In this document: positions 1-9,120 of the stretch, one piece after another
How the letters are laid out: every line of letters starts with the position of its first letter
Position numbering within the stretch: the first letter of the stretch is position 1
From: Halobacillus kuroshimensis DSM 18393
GTDB lineage: Bacteria; Bacillota; Bacilli; Bacillales; Halobacillaceae
Direction: 5' to 3'
Length of the DNA: 64,000 bases
Assembly (NCBI RefSeq): GCF_000425705.1
Contig: NZ_AUDY01000016.1
Coordinates: forward strand, 62,001 to 126,000
Translations under genes and position numbers: made by a program
The notes under the pieces: generated by a model
What the model was told of the DNA's origin: nothing
Database searches by the model: none
The model's input: only the letters and a program-made list of their open reading frames with translations

Positions 1-48
1 TGACATTCCGATCGAGTGATGGCCTCCTCCTGCTTCCCGGCGCTTCAT
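1..48 (-). CDS. second ABC half-exporter, N-terminal fragment only
   Basis: Only the first 16 codons are present (MKRREAGGGHHSIGMS) and the gene runs off the left edge. Its ATG overlaps the TGA of the upstream ABC half-transporter in an ATGA junction, which indicates translational coupling. The upstream protein has a degenerate ATP site, so a partner with a competent site is expected exactly here. That is inference from gene order; no ABC motif is visible in the fragment itself. Confidence 0.55.
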   Translation of the reverse strand, partial: MKRREAGGGHHSIGMS

Positions 49-1757
49 GACATCACCCCTTCCTTTTGTGACTCAAACACCCGCCTGTAGTAGGCATTTG
101 TTTCAAGCAGTTCCTCATGCGTCCCTTTCGCAGCCATCCTCCCCTGATCAAGCAGCAGAATCAGATCCGCCTGCTGGATGGAACTGATCTTCTGCGCTGT
201 AATGAAGACCGTACAGGACTGATCATCCAGACTTTTCAACAGCTGCTTTTCGGTATGGGCATCGAGGGCGCTGGTGCTGTCATCCAGCAGCAGAACAGAC
301 GGATTCCGCACTAAGGCCCGGGCAATAGACAACCGTTGTTTCTGCCCGCCGGAAAAAACGACGCCCTTCTGCCCGATTTGTGTATCATAACCACCAGGAA
401 GTGATTCAATGAATTCGGCTATCTGCGCTTGAGCGGCCGCCTCCCTGATTTCTGCTTCGTCCGCCCCCGGTCTGCCCCAGCTGATATTTTCACGAACCGT
501 TCCTGAGAAAAGCTGGACCTCCTGAGGAACAAGACTGACGGACTGCCTTAACACCTTCAGGGAGTAATCCTCCATATCTTTTCCATCCAAAAGAATTTGA
601 CCGGATTCTTTTTCGTATAATCGGGGTATTAAATGAAGGAGAGACGTTTTACCTGAGCCTGTTTCTCCTATAATTCCCACGGTGCTTCCGTTCTCAGCTT
701 CAAAGGAAATGTTGTTTAAAATACGATGACCGCCCCGACGGAAAGAAACATCTGAGAAATATATTCCACCTTCGACATGTTCAATAGCAGAAGAACCGGC
801 AGCACGGTCGGTCTCCACAGATGACAAAAGAACCTCTTCCACCCTCGCGGCAGAAGCCTGGCCGCGGGAAACCATCATAATGAGGAAGGTGAACACAGAG
901 AATGTGAAAAGAATTCTAGTCGCATAATTGATAATGGCGACGAGTTCTCCCGGCTGCAGATTTCCGAAGGCCAGGAAACCGGAGCCCGTCCATAACAGAA
1001 CGAGAATGACCGCGTTCATGCCGAGCATGACCATCGGCATAGCGGTTTCCATCAACCAGAGCGCCTTTTTATTCTCAGCGACGAGCCCCGCATTTGCCGT
1101 GCGGAACTGCTCTTCCTCGTAATCTTTGCGATTGAATCCCTTCACAAGGCGGACGGCAGATAAATTCTGTCTGATTACATTATTCAAAGCATCGAGCTTT
1201 TCCTGCACTTTTTTAAAGTACCGGACCCCTTTCATTAAAATGAAAAATAAGAATACGAGAAATACGGGAACACCCCCGATTAATATCATTGAAAGCCGGA
1301 CATCAATGGTCAGCGCCATAATAAGGGCAGAAATAATGAAAAGAGGGGCGCGAAGCCCGATTCTCACAAGCATGAAAAGCAGGGACTGCAGCTGTATGAC
1401 ATCGTTTGTAATTCTTGTGACGAGACTCGGTGTCGAGATCCTTTGAAATTGATCACCTGTAAAATACTGGACCATTTCAAACAAGTCACGACGCAGGTCA
1501 TGCCCCACCCCTTGACTGAAATCGGCGGCATAAAAGGAATTTGTTATCCCGGCAGCAAAGGCGGTGAACGATAACCCGAGCAGAACAAGTCCCCATATCG
1601 TGACCGTCGATAAATCACCCGTGACAATTCCATCATCGATAATCTTCGCCATAAGGATGGGCTGAGTCAGTTCGACGATCAACTCAACCACCATTAGCAG
1701 TAAAGCGATAACTACAGATTTCTTATATGGAGTGGCATAAGAAAATATTCGTTTCAT
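45..1757 (-). CDS. ABC multidrug-type half-exporter with degenerate ATP site
   Basis: A 570-residue fused membrane/ATPase half-transporter. Six hydrophobic segments fill roughly residues 1-310, followed by a nucleotide-binding domain with Walker A GETGSGKTS (364-372), signature FSGGQ (468-472) and Walker B VLLLDD (488-493). The residue after Walker B Asp is Asp rather than the catalytic Glu, and the switch position reads ITAQK, so the usual His is Gln (about 522). Both changes are known from the degenerate half of heterodimeric type IV exporters such as TM287/288 and BmrCD, so the protein should work only with the partner starting at 48. The ATG at 1757 follows AAAGGAAG; an upstream in-frame start lacks a ribosome site. 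The substrate is unknown. Confidence 0.9.
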   Translation of the reverse strand: MKRIFSYATPYKKSVVIALLLMVVELIVELTQPILMAKIIDDGIVTGDLSTVTIWGLVLLGLSFTAFAAGITNSFYAADFSQGVGHDLRRDLFEMVQYFTGDQFQRISTPSLVTRITNDVIQLQSLLFMLVRIGLRAPLFIISALIMALTIDVRLSMILIGGVPVFLVFLFFILMKGVRYFKKVQEKLDALNNVIRQNLSAVRLVKGFNRKDYEEEQFRTANAGLVAENKKALWLMETAMPMVMLGMNAVILVLLWTGSGFLAFGNLQPGELVAIINYATRILFTFSVFTFLIMMVSRGQASAARVEEVLLSSVETDRAAGSSAIEHVEGGIYFSDVSFRRGGHRILNNISFEAENGSTVGIIGETGSGKTSLLHLIPRLYEKESGQILLDGKDMEDYSLKVLRQSVSLVPQEVQLFSGTVRENISWGRPGADEAEIREAAAQAQIAEFIESLPGGYDTQIGQKGVVFSGGQKQRLSIARALVRNPSVLLLDDSTSALDAHTEKQLLKSLDDQSCTVFITAQKISSIQQADLILLLDQGRMAAKGTHEELLETNAYYRRVFESQKEGVMS

Positions 1758-2073
1758 ATTTCTTCCTTTCCGGCTGTGCCCACTGTACAAGATGTTCCGT
1801 ATACAGCCCCTATGTTATGTATGGTTCGACGCATGCACTTATACAAAAATCCTGAAATTTATTATATAAGTATAACTTTTGTATAACCTGTACAACCCTT
1901 TCCAATAGGCTGTACAAACCAAAAACACGGACTTAGTTGTTGCTTAACCAACTATTTTTAGTTCATAATGGTCTATGTTGAAACTAACCTTTTTGTAACT
2001 ACTTGTGATGTAAATGAAAAGGAAATAGAATTATAGTAATAGCGTTTTCCGATTTATCAGGAAGGTGATCCAT
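1758..2073. promoter_or_regulatory. divergent intergenic region with tandem repeats
   Basis: This 316-base A+T-rich gap separates the ABC genes (minus) from the small protein and HxlR regulator (plus). It holds two copies of GTATAAC 11 bp apart (1870-1876, 1881-1887) and two copies of TGTACAA 22 bp apart (1889-1895, 1911-1917). These positions would suit regulator binding near the ABC promoter, possibly by the neighbouring HxlR protein. No convincing -35/-10 pair could be fixed on the plus strand. Confidence 0.4.
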
Positions 2074-2265
2074 TTGGACAATATAAAGCCTATTTTTCCG
2101 GTTACGGAAGAATTGCTCGAACTTGTGGACTTGTTGAATCAAATATCTCCATCAGAGGAAGAAAAAATCATTCCTCAAACAATGACGGTATTAAATAGAG
2201 TATATGCCCAGGGCGTCATGGAAGGCTATGAAAAAGCCATGCAGAAGCAGGGGCAGAAAAAATAA
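2074..2265 (+). CDS. small conserved-looking protein, function unknown
   Basis: A 63-residue acidic to amphipathic protein with no recognised domain. It is predicted helical and begins MDNIKPIFPVTEELLEL when read from TTG at 2074. I prefer that TTG because the strong ribosome site AAGGTGAT (2062-2069) lies just upstream of it, whereas the GTG at 2065 overlaps the site itself. It sits 20 bases before the HxlR-family regulator and is probably co-transcribed. A role with that regulator is only a guess. Confidence 0.6.
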   Translation: MDNIKPIFPVTEELLELVDLLNQISPSEEEKIIPQTMTVLNRVYAQGVMEGYEKAMQKQGQKK

Positions 2266-2285
2266 ATGGAAAAGAGGCGGGACTG

Positions 2286-2648
2286 ATGGGAGGCAGAGTC
2301 GGCATTAGTGTCACACTGGAGGTCGTCTGTGGGAAATGGAAGGGGTTGATTCTCTGGAAGCTTCTTAAGGATGAATCAATGCGGTTTAATGCGCTGCGCC
2401 GTTCTCTTGATGGTAATATTTCTTCGCGGATTCTGGCACGTGAGCTGAAACAGCTGATGAATGACGGACTTGTGGAAAGAATTGACCATCAGACCGTCCC
2501 GCCTCATGTTGAATACCGCTTATCCCCTTACGGCCGCTCAACAGCTTCCTTCCTCCATGCTATGAACCAGTGGGGAATCAAGCATCAGGAGGAATTGGAA
2601 GCTGCACAGCCCTATCCTGACCGGGCAGGTGACGAATCCACATCTTAA
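2286..2648 (+). CDS. HxlR-family winged-helix transcription regulator
   Basis: A 120-residue single-domain protein. The segment LEVVCGKWKGLILWKLL followed by FNALRRSL, SSRILARELKQL and VEYRLSPYG is the typical HxlR winged helix-turn-helix. A cysteine lies in the first helix (VVCGKWKG), a position that some HxlR-type sensors use for electrophiles or oxidants; that use is not shown here. It follows the small protein at 2074 and is divergent from the ABC exporter, so control of the exporter is a reasonable inference. The ATG at 2286 is preceded by a GAGGCGGGA-like site. Confidence 0.85.
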   Translation: MGGRVGISVTLEVVCGKWKGLILWKLLKDESMRFNALRRSLDGNISSRILARELKQLMNDGLVERIDHQTVPPHVEYRLSPYGRSTASFLHAMNQWGIKHQEELEAAQPYPDRAGDESTS

Positions 2649-2688
2649 GAAAAAAGAGGCACGTTCATACACGTGCCTCTTTTTTCTT
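2647..2688. terminator. bidirectional intrinsic terminator
   Basis: Perfect 18-bp inverted repeat with a 6-base loop, A-rich on the left and T-rich on the right. It serves the HxlR gene on plus and the dehydrogenase at 2693 on minus. Confidence 0.9.
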
Positions 2689-2692
2689 AATC

Positions 2693-3673
2693 TCATTCAT
2701 CAGCGGGATATAGGAGACCGATCTGTCTGCGGGCTTCCTCCATAATCCGGGCAGTGATCAACGTATGCTCGAAGGAGTTTACGGAAGACTGATTCGTGCC
2801 CCGTCGAATGACGTCGATAAACTCGGCCACTTCATAATACATAGGAGGAAAATCACTAACGGCGGTCAGTTCTTCCCGTGTTCCGTCCCGGTAAAGGATG
2901 TGGATGTTCTCCGGTTCAGAAATGTTCGGAATAATCATGGTCCCTCTTTCCCCCTGAATTTCTGAAGGAGAATGGGAGTCGATAATCTTGGAGTGCATAA
3001 CGACTCCTTCCATATCACCATAGTCCGCTGTAACCGATCCTTGGCCGTCGACTCCGGATTCCAGAAACAGGCCGCTTGCCTTAATGGAGCGTGGAGCCCC
3101 GAATAAAGCCGCCATCGGATAGATGCCGTAAATCCCTAAGTCCATCAATGAGCCATTGGATAATTCAGGCTTGAAGGCGTTCAGGATCTCTCCCTGCTTA
3201 TACGCGTCATAGCGGGAGCTGTACTTACAAAAGTTCCCTACATACCGGCGGACAGGACCCAGCTTATGCAGATGCTGCTTCACTGCTGAAAATCCAGGCA
3301 TCAGCGTGGACTTCATCGCTTCCATCAGGACGACCCCCTGATTTTTGGCTGTATTAATCATCCCGGCAATTTCCTGCTGGTTTGACGCCATGGGTTTCTC
3401 ACAGAGTACATGTTTTCCATGCTTCATAAGAGTGACCGCATGTTCGGCGTGGAGAGCATTTGGACTGGCTATGTAGACGGCCTCGATTTCTTCACTGAGG
3501 GCCAGATCTGTCATTTTTGTGAAACGGAGTGGAGCTCCGTACTGATCAGCGAACGCATCGGCCCGCTCCTGGTTTCTTGAATAAACCCCTGTCAATTCAA
3601 ATTCCGGATGGCTGCGCCCGGCTTCAATCAGCTTTTCGGTAATGGTATTTGTTCCTATGATGGCAAATTTCAA
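2693..3673 (-). CDS. Gfo/Idh/MocA-family NAD(P)-dependent oxidoreductase
   Basis: A 326-residue cytosolic dehydrogenase. The N-terminal Rossmann fold starts KFAIIGTNTITEKLIEA, and the family signature CEKPMA lies near residue 94, where the Lys is normally catalytic. A C-terminal substrate-binding domain follows. The start is TTG at 3673, directly after a strong AGGGGAGGTG site; the longer reading upstream crosses that site and is unlikely. It converges on the HxlR gene and shares its terminator. The substrate, usually a sugar or polyol in this family, cannot be told from sequence. Confidence 0.85.
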   Translation of the reverse strand: MKFAIIGTNTITEKLIEAGRSHPEFELTGVYSRNQERADAFADQYGAPLRFTKMTDLALSEEIEAVYIASPNALHAEHAVTLMKHGKHVLCEKPMASNQQEIAGMINTAKNQGVVLMEAMKSTLMPGFSAVKQHLHKLGPVRRYVGNFCKYSSRYDAYKQGEILNAFKPELSNGSLMDLGIYGIYPMAALFGAPRSIKASGLFLESGVDGQGSVTADYGDMEGVVMHSKIIDSHSPSEIQGERGTMIIPNISEPENIHILYRDGTREELTAVSDFPPMYYEVAEFIDVIRRGTNQSSVNSFEHTLITARIMEEARRQIGLLYPADE

Positions 3674-3733
3674 AACGATACACCTCCCCTTCTTTATGGT
3701 CATTATACATGAAACCATTGGATACCCCTATAT

Positions 3734-4438
3734 TTACCGCTTGTTTTTCAGTTGATTCCAGCCCAGCTCAGCCAGTTTCTCCTGTCCCTTTTTGTTCGGG
3801 TGAACATCCCGTTCAATGATATATTCCGGATGTCCTGCAAAAGCTCCGTACGCATCAATCAGCGTAACAGAGGCAAAATGACGGACCAGTTGGACGAGCG
3901 ATTGATACTGTTGATTAATGTAGGAGAGGGGTGCACTCAACTGATCAGAGGCTGCCGGATAAGGGTTATATAGATTATAGACAAGGATTTCTCCGTCTGA
4001 CAGAGCGTCGATTTCCAGGATTGTCGAATACACATTATAAATAAGATCTCTGATGACAGGGGCCGCTTTCTCCAGATCCACCCCTTGAAGGTTATCGTTT
4101 TTCTTAAGGAAATTCAGCAGGTCATTCCCTCCAATATAAAGAAGGATATAATCCGAATCAGCGACCGCATCACGGACAACCTTATTTGTTTTCAACTCCT
4201 GAAGCAGTTCTCCTGATGTAAGCCCCGGGACACTGAGATTATTGACGACCATGTTCCCTTTTTCCCCAATCAAATATGGAAAAGCATAAGGTGATGGCTG
4301 TTTATTAACGGGGGTAAGGTGATACCCGTATGGGATGGAATCACCAAGCGCTGTGATCTGCTTTTCAGAGAAGCTGTAGACATGGACAGATCCCGTCATC
4401 CATATGAGCAGAAACAGTAGAAGTCCTGTCTTCTTCAT
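3734..4438 (-). CDS. secreted SGNH/GDSL-family lipase or esterase
   Basis: 234 residues with an N-terminal signal peptide (MKKTGLLLFLLIWMTGSVHV) and SGNH blocks: GDSI with nucleophile Ser34, the Gly and Asn of later blocks including GGND (103-106), and a C-terminal DVHPN carrying Asp211 and His213. It should act outside the membrane on an ester or O-acyl group. It is similar in layout to Bacillus YpmR/LipL-type enzymes, but the substrate is unknown. It lies 60 bases upstream of the dehydrogenase gene on the same strand and may be co-transcribed with it. Confidence 0.85.
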   Translation of the reverse strand: MKKTGLLLFLLIWMTGSVHVYSFSEKQITALGDSIPYGYHLTPVNKQPSPYAFPYLIGEKGNMVVNNLSVPGLTSGELLQELKTNKVVRDAVADSDYILLYIGGNDLLNFLKKNDNLQGVDLEKAAPVIRDLIYNVYSTILEIDALSDGEILVYNLYNPYPAASDQLSAPLSYINQQYQSLVQLVRHFASVTLIDAYGAFAGHPEYIIERDVHPNKKGQEKLAELGWNQLKNKR

Positions 4439-4496
4439 GTGTATCGTCCTTTGCTGGTTTATGTAGAAAGGCGCCGGCAGAGCCGGCCGCTTTCCT

Positions 4497-5273
4497 TTAC
4501 TTCGCTATGAACATTTGTACCCAATAGTTCCCATCCTTGGCATAGCCTACACCAATGTGGGTGACACTATTGTTCATGATGTTTTTCCTGTGTCCGGAAC
4601 TGTTCAGCCATCCATCCACAACGGATTTTGGAGACTGCTGGCCTGCCGCTATGTTTTCAGCCGCTGTAGAATAGTCGACGTCAAAGTCCTTCAGCATATC
4701 GAACGGACTGCCGTAGGTTGGAGACGTGTGGGAAAAATAATCATTCTCCGCCATATCCTCTGATTTCACCTGGGCGACCTCTTCCACTTCTGCACTATTC
4801 TTCAGTGGCTCCAACCCATTCTTTTTACGGGCTTCATTTGTTAACTCGATGACTTTTTTCTGAAAATCACCGGATGCTGCCTGGCTTTCGCCTGGGCTGG
4901 AGTCTTTTTCAGCTTGGTTATTGTTTCGCTCAGCAGACTCCGGCTGTCCTTGGTTATCCCCGGATGGTGCAGCCTGACGTTGGTCATAACGGCCTTCCTG
5001 ATCGAAAAAGTACGGGCCTTCCATTCTTCCATTTGGACCATTAGGATTGATGCCCTCAAAATAGACGTTGGCATCAAAGCGGCTCTGTTCATTGGAACGG
5101 GGATCCACGGCATATCTTTGTTCCTGCTGCATGTTCTCATCTTCCGGATCGAAGGTAACCTGGTTCAAATTGTTGCGCTGACTTTCCCGCGCACGTTCTT
5201 CTGTTGTATTACAAGCAGCCAGCAAGCCGAGCAGCATGATGACTGATAAGATCACAAGGGTTTTCTTGCTCAT
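4497..5273 (-). CDS. CAP/SCP-domain lipoprotein (YkwD-like)
   Basis: 258 residues. The signal sequence ends in a lipobox (LLAAC), so the protein is probably anchored by a diacylglyceryl-Cys to the outer membrane face. A low-complexity Asn/Gln/Glu-rich linker spans about residues 25-130, and a CAP domain fills the C-terminal half (LTNEARKKNGL, FSHTSP, AENIAAG, WLNSSGHRKNIM, HIGVGYA). The start is the second of two nearby ATGs, six bases after GGAGG; the first ATG abuts the ribosome site. Bacterial CAP proteins of this kind are common in spore-formers but their activity is mostly unknown. Confidence 0.88.
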   Translation of the reverse strand: MSKKTLVILSVIMLLGLLAACNTTEERARESQRNNLNQVTFDPEDENMQQEQRYAVDPRSNEQSRFDANVYFEGINPNGPNGRMEGPYFFDQEGRYDQRQAAPSGDNQGQPESAERNNNQAEKDSSPGESQAASGDFQKKVIELTNEARKKNGLEPLKNSAEVEEVAQVKSEDMAENDYFSHTSPTYGSPFDMLKDFDVDYSTAAENIAAGQQSPKSVVDGWLNSSGHRKNIMNNSVTHIGVGYAKDGNYWVQMFIAK

Positions 5274-5373
5274 ATTCATCCTCCTTAAGGAATAGGTTCA
5301 TCTATACTATCTGCTCTTTCCGTAACCTTATCCCTGAAAAGAAGTACCAGCATAACCCCTTGCTTTTCCGCAT

Positions 5374-5402
5374 AAAAAAAGGCTGCGGAACCCCGCAGCC
5401 TA
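5374..5402 (-). terminator. terminator of the ectoine operon
   Basis: Hairpin GGCTGCGG/CCGCAGCC followed on the minus strand by a run of seven T, nine bases beyond the aldehyde dehydrogenase stop codon. Confidence 0.9.
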
Positions 5403-5410
5403 CGTATTTA

Positions 5411-6853
5411 TCAACGATGATTCAATCGGAAACAGACGACCTTCTGCTCGGTCATCGCTTCCATGCTGAAGCGGACACCTTCGCGGCCGATCCCCGATCC
5501 CTTGGTTCCACCAAACGGCATCTCATCAATCCGGTAATCGCTGCTGTCGTTGATCATCAGTCCTCCAACATCCATATACTGAATGGCTTCAAACGCTTTT
5601 TGGATATTATTTGTAAAAATGCCCGCCTGCAGCCCGTAGTTCACAGAATTTGACAAATCAATCGCTTCATCCAGATTTCTCACCGGGTGTACGAGCACAA
5701 CAGGTCCGAAAATTTCCTCCTTAGCCACTTTTGCATCGTGCGGAACGCCGGTCAGAATGGTCGGATAGTAGAAGGTTCCGTCTCTTCTTCCACCAAGGAC
5801 GATTTCCGCCCCTTCGCTGACCGCTTCCTCCACCCAGTTTTCCACCCTGAGCGCCTCTTTTTCCTGAATCATCGGCCCGACATCCGTTCTTTCCTCCATT
5901 TTATCACCAACATGGAGAGCAGCTGACGCGGCTGCGAACTCATCAAGAAAAGCTCCATACTGCTGCTCTTCCACATAAATCCGCTGCACACCGATGCAAT
6001 TCTGCCCGGCCGCTGAAAAAGCCCCTGAAACGCAGGCTTTTACAGCTTCCTCCCGGTCTGCATCGTTCAAGACGATGACAGGGGAATTGGATCCGAGCTC
6101 CATACTCAATTTCTTTGTCCCTGCTTTTTTCGTAATGGCATCACCTGCTTCAGGACCACCGGTAAAAGAGATCATCTGAACGGCCGGATGAGTAATTAAT
6201 GTGTCACCAATATCTTTTCCTGAGCCTGTAATGACGGACAAATACCCTTCTGGAAGCCCTGCGGCTGTAAAAGCCTCAGCAAGCTTCAAAGCACTTAAGG
6301 GAGTGACAGAGGCCGGTTTCAGGACAATCGCATTACCCGCAGCGATCGCAGGGCCGATCTTATGCGCCACTAAGTTGAGGGGATCATTAAACGGCGTAAT
6401 GGCTCCGATGACACCGATCGGGAAGCGCTGATAATAGCCGACTCGGTTTTCTCCGCCTTCATTCTGGTCAAAATTGATGGTTTCCCCTTTCAACCGCCGC
6501 GCTTCCTCGGCACTGATTTCAATCGTCTGAACCGCCCGCTTCACTTCCCCCCTGGCTTCGGTAATCGTTTTGCTTCCTTCCAGGGCGATCACTTCAGCAA
6601 AGGACTCTTGATTCTCCCGCACGTAAGCGGCGGCTTTTTTCAACACAGTCATTCGTTCATGCGTCGGCCAAGGGCGCCGGGATGTAAAAGCACGATGGGC
6701 CCCTTCCACCGCCTCTTCCATATCTGATTTAGAGGCGGAAGGTACTTCGGCAAGTAAACGCCCGTCCTGAGGATTGTAGACCGGGAAGGTGGAATCGGCT
6801 TCCACCCACCGCCCCGCGCACAGCATTTTTTCAACAACAGGATTCGTTTTCAT
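5411..6853 (-). CDS. NAD(P)-dependent aldehyde dehydrogenase, probable aspartate-semialdehyde oxidising (DoeC role)
   Basis: 480 residues, full length for the superfamily, with general base Glu252 (SMELGSNSP) and nucleophile Cys286 (AAGQNCIG). It is the last gene of the operon started by doeA, 15 bases after the homoserine dehydrogenase. In Halomonas elongata, DoeC oxidises aspartate 4-semialdehyde to aspartate in the last step of ectoine degradation. The position here supports the same role, but the sequence alone only shows a general aldehyde dehydrogenase. The start ATG follows AAAGGAG. A succinate-semialdehyde-like or lactaldehyde-like specificity cannot be excluded. Confidence 0.8.
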   Translation of the reverse strand: MKTNPVVEKMLCAGRWVEADSTFPVYNPQDGRLLAEVPSASKSDMEEAVEGAHRAFTSRRPWPTHERMTVLKKAAAYVRENQESFAEVIALEGSKTITEARGEVKRAVQTIEISAEEARRLKGETINFDQNEGGENRVGYYQRFPIGVIGAITPFNDPLNLVAHKIGPAIAAGNAIVLKPASVTPLSALKLAEAFTAAGLPEGYLSVITGSGKDIGDTLITHPAVQMISFTGGPEAGDAITKKAGTKKLSMELGSNSPVIVLNDADREEAVKACVSGAFSAAGQNCIGVQRIYVEEQQYGAFLDEFAAASAALHVGDKMEERTDVGPMIQEKEALRVENWVEEAVSEGAEIVLGGRRDGTFYYPTILTGVPHDAKVAKEEIFGPVVLVHPVRNLDEAIDLSNSVNYGLQAGIFTNNIQKAFEAIQYMDVGGLMINDSSDYRIDEMPFGGTKGSGIGREGVRFSMEAMTEQKVVCFRLNHR

Positions 6854-6868
6854 GGCTCTGCTCCTTTC

Positions 6869-7921
6869 CTACACATTTATTTTGGATTGCTGTTTATGGT
6901 AATGGATCAAATCAATCAACAAGGCATACCCGGTTTCCTTCAGCCCCGCTCCTGCTCCTGTCATAAAAATGGGGCCGGACATGTCACAGTCATATAAAAT
7001 GGCGTTCAAGGCTCCTGATACTCCTGCAAGAGGCTCGTGGGCGGAGATGCGTTCCGGCTTGACGATCCCTGTAACGCGGTCACCGTCCAAGGTTAATGTA
7101 CCGATCAACCGCCATTTCTCTCCCGCCTTTTCCGCTTCCTGTATATCCGATGCGGTCACTCCTGTAATCCCTGTACAAGGAATATCTTCCGGGGACAACG
7201 CCACACCAAAGACATGACTGGACAGGATGGCAAGCTTATAGCGGACATCATACCCTTCCACATCACTGGTGGGATCAGCTTCTGCATATCCGAGGCCCTG
7301 CGCCTGCTTCAAAGCCTCTCCATACTCCAGTCCTCGTTCCATTTCCGTCAAAATATAATTGGTCGTACCATTAAGGATTCCCTTGATTTTATGGATGGTA
7401 TTTCCTGCAAGTGTCTGCTCTGGAAGACGCAGCGCCGGTGTTCCGCTCATGACCGTGCCTTCAAAACCGAAAAATGCACCTTTCTCCTCCGCCTTCCGGG
7501 TCAACTCATCATAGGCATGGGCGACAGGTCCCTTATTCGTCGTAAGGACACTTTTCCCTTGATCCAGAGCCCGGCGGCAGTGGGTCAATGCCGGTTCACC
7601 TGTTTCTACATTCGTATAAGTGACTTCCACGATGACGTCTGCATGAGAGTGATCGATCATCTCCATACTATCCCAGCCTATAACAACACCCGCTTGTTCC
7701 GGATAGGCTTCCACAGTCCCATGGTCTTTAAGCCCTTTCAGTAGAACGGGAATATCAAGCCCATCCGGATGATACACCGCCCCTTTCATGACATCACTGA
7801 CTCCGACAACGACAGCATCCAAGCCATAATCCTCCCTAAGGCGGAATCTTTTCTCTTCAATGATTTCCGCAAGTGCGCGCCCGACTCCTCCAAAACCGAT
7901 AAACGCGATTTTAACAGGCAT
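6869..7921 (-). CDS. short homoserine dehydrogenase without ACT domain
   Basis: 350 residues. The N-terminal nucleotide-binding motif is FIGFGGVGRALAE, with the homoserine dehydrogenase region GILNGTTNYIL and the Asp/Glu-rich catalytic loop GYAEADPTSDVEGYD. It ends after the catalytic domain, so the regulatory ACT domain of the biosynthetic Bacillus enzyme is missing, which fits a catabolic or unregulated form. It reduces aspartate semialdehyde to homoserine (or the reverse) and so competes with the neighbouring aldehyde dehydrogenase for the product of ectoine breakdown. The second ATG (7921) has better spacing from GAGGGGG than the ATG at 7927, which overlaps the upstream stop. Confidence 0.82.
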   Translation of the reverse strand: MPVKIAFIGFGGVGRALAEIIEEKRFRLREDYGLDAVVVGVSDVMKGAVYHPDGLDIPVLLKGLKDHGTVEAYPEQAGVVIGWDSMEMIDHSHADVIVEVTYTNVETGEPALTHCRRALDQGKSVLTTNKGPVAHAYDELTRKAEEKGAFFGFEGTVMSGTPALRLPEQTLAGNTIHKIKGILNGTTNYILTEMERGLEYGEALKQAQGLGYAEADPTSDVEGYDVRYKLAILSSHVFGVALSPEDIPCTGITGVTASDIQEAEKAGEKWRLIGTLTLDGDRVTGIVKPERISAHEPLAGVSGALNAILYDCDMSGPIFMTGAGAGLKETGYALLIDLIHYHKQQSKINV

Positions 7922-7923
7922 TG

Positions 7924-9108
7924 TCATCCCCCTCGCTCTAATAGTTCATAAGCACTCCCTAAAAGGACTTGAACACCATGGGGCAGTGCTTGTTCGTCCA
8001 AATCAAAATCGGATTGATGCAGACTTTTCTCTTTGGTGAGGCCACAGCCTAAGAAAAACATCGCACCGGGAATGGTTTTCGTGTAAAAACTGAAATCCTC
8101 ACTCCCCATGCCAAAAGGTTCTTCGATAAGCTTCAAAGAACCTGCGGCTGTTTTGATGGCTGTGTTGATATCGCGGTCGTTCACAAGGGCTGGTTCTCCC
8201 CTTTGGACAGTAAGATCATAATTTCCGCCAAGGGCTGTCACGATGGTAAGGGTCTGCTTCAATTCTTCCAGCAGCTGTTCTCGGACGGATTCCTTATATG
8301 AACGGATGGTACCCTCAAGATAAAGCCGGTCCGGGATAATGTTTCCCGCTTCACCAGCCTGAACCCGGCCGATGCTGAGTGTCCCGACTTCCAATGGGTC
8401 CATCCGGCGCCCATTCAGGCTGTATAAAGCTCCCAGCAGCGACGAGGCCATCCAGATTGGATCTTTCACATGCTGGGGATAACCGGCATGGCCGCCGGAG
8501 CCATGAATGATAATGGAAAATTCATCGTTGTTTGCCATACTCGGCCCGTCATGCCACTGCACCTCCCCTGGTTTACGCCACGGACACATATGAAGCCCCA
8601 CCATTTTTTGAATATCATCCAATCTCCCTGTCTGCAGCATTTTCACAGCTCCGGTTTCTCCTTTAGAGTCACAGCATTCTTCGGCCGGTTGAAAGATCAA
8701 CTTTACTGTGCCATTGAAACGCCCCCGTTCAGCATCTTCATGCAGCAGCTGAGCGGTACCCAGCAGTACAGCCATATGGGCATCATGGCCACAGGCGTGC
8801 ATCACCCCTGGATTCCTGGATGAAAACGAATGGGTGGTCGTTTCTTGAATCGGGAGGGCATCCATATCCGCCCGCAGCCCGACCACCGGACCTTCTCCAT
8901 GACGGATGGAAGCAACCACGCCATGGCCGCCTACTTTTTCTTCCACCTTAAAGAGTGGAAGCTTCGTAAGTTCCGCAGCAATCGTTTCACTCGTCCGCTT
9001 TTCCTGAAAACTGAGTTCAGGGTGACGGTGGAAATCCCTTCTCCAGCTGACCAGCTGCTCAAACAACTGACGGGATCTCAAGGCCAAGTCCGGGTTTCTG
9101 GTTTCCAC
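7924..9108 (-). CDS. M20D amidohydrolase, candidate N-acetyl-diaminobutyrate deacetylase
   Basis: 394 residues with the M20 metal motifs ADMDALP, HACGHDAH and QPAEE, and a central dimerisation domain (GSGGHAGYP). M20D enzymes remove acyl groups from amino acids. The canonical DoeB deacetylase belongs to the AstE/aspartoacylase family, which is absent here, so this protein is the natural candidate to release acetate from N-acetyl-L-2,4-diaminobutyrate made by DoeA. That role is inferred from the operon. I recall an M20-type alternative deacetylase name, DoeB2, but cannot confirm the match. The start is GTG after GGGGGGAG; the stop overlaps the next gene. Confidence 0.75.
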   Translation of the reverse strand: METRNPDLALRSRQLFEQLVSWRRDFHRHPELSFQEKRTSETIAAELTKLPLFKVEEKVGGHGVVASIRHGEGPVVGLRADMDALPIQETTTHSFSSRNPGVMHACGHDAHMAVLLGTAQLLHEDAERGRFNGTVKLIFQPAEECCDSKGETGAVKMLQTGRLDDIQKMVGLHMCPWRKPGEVQWHDGPSMANNDEFSIIIHGSGGHAGYPQHVKDPIWMASSLLGALYSLNGRRMDPLEVGTLSIGRVQAGEAGNIIPDRLYLEGTIRSYKESVREQLLEELKQTLTIVTALGGNYDLTVQRGEPALVNDRDINTAIKTAAGSLKLIEEPFGMGSEDFSFYTKTIPGAMFFLGCGLTKEKSLHQSDFDLDEQALPHGVQVLLGSAYELLERGG

Positions 9109-9120
9109 ACCGCTCCCCCC

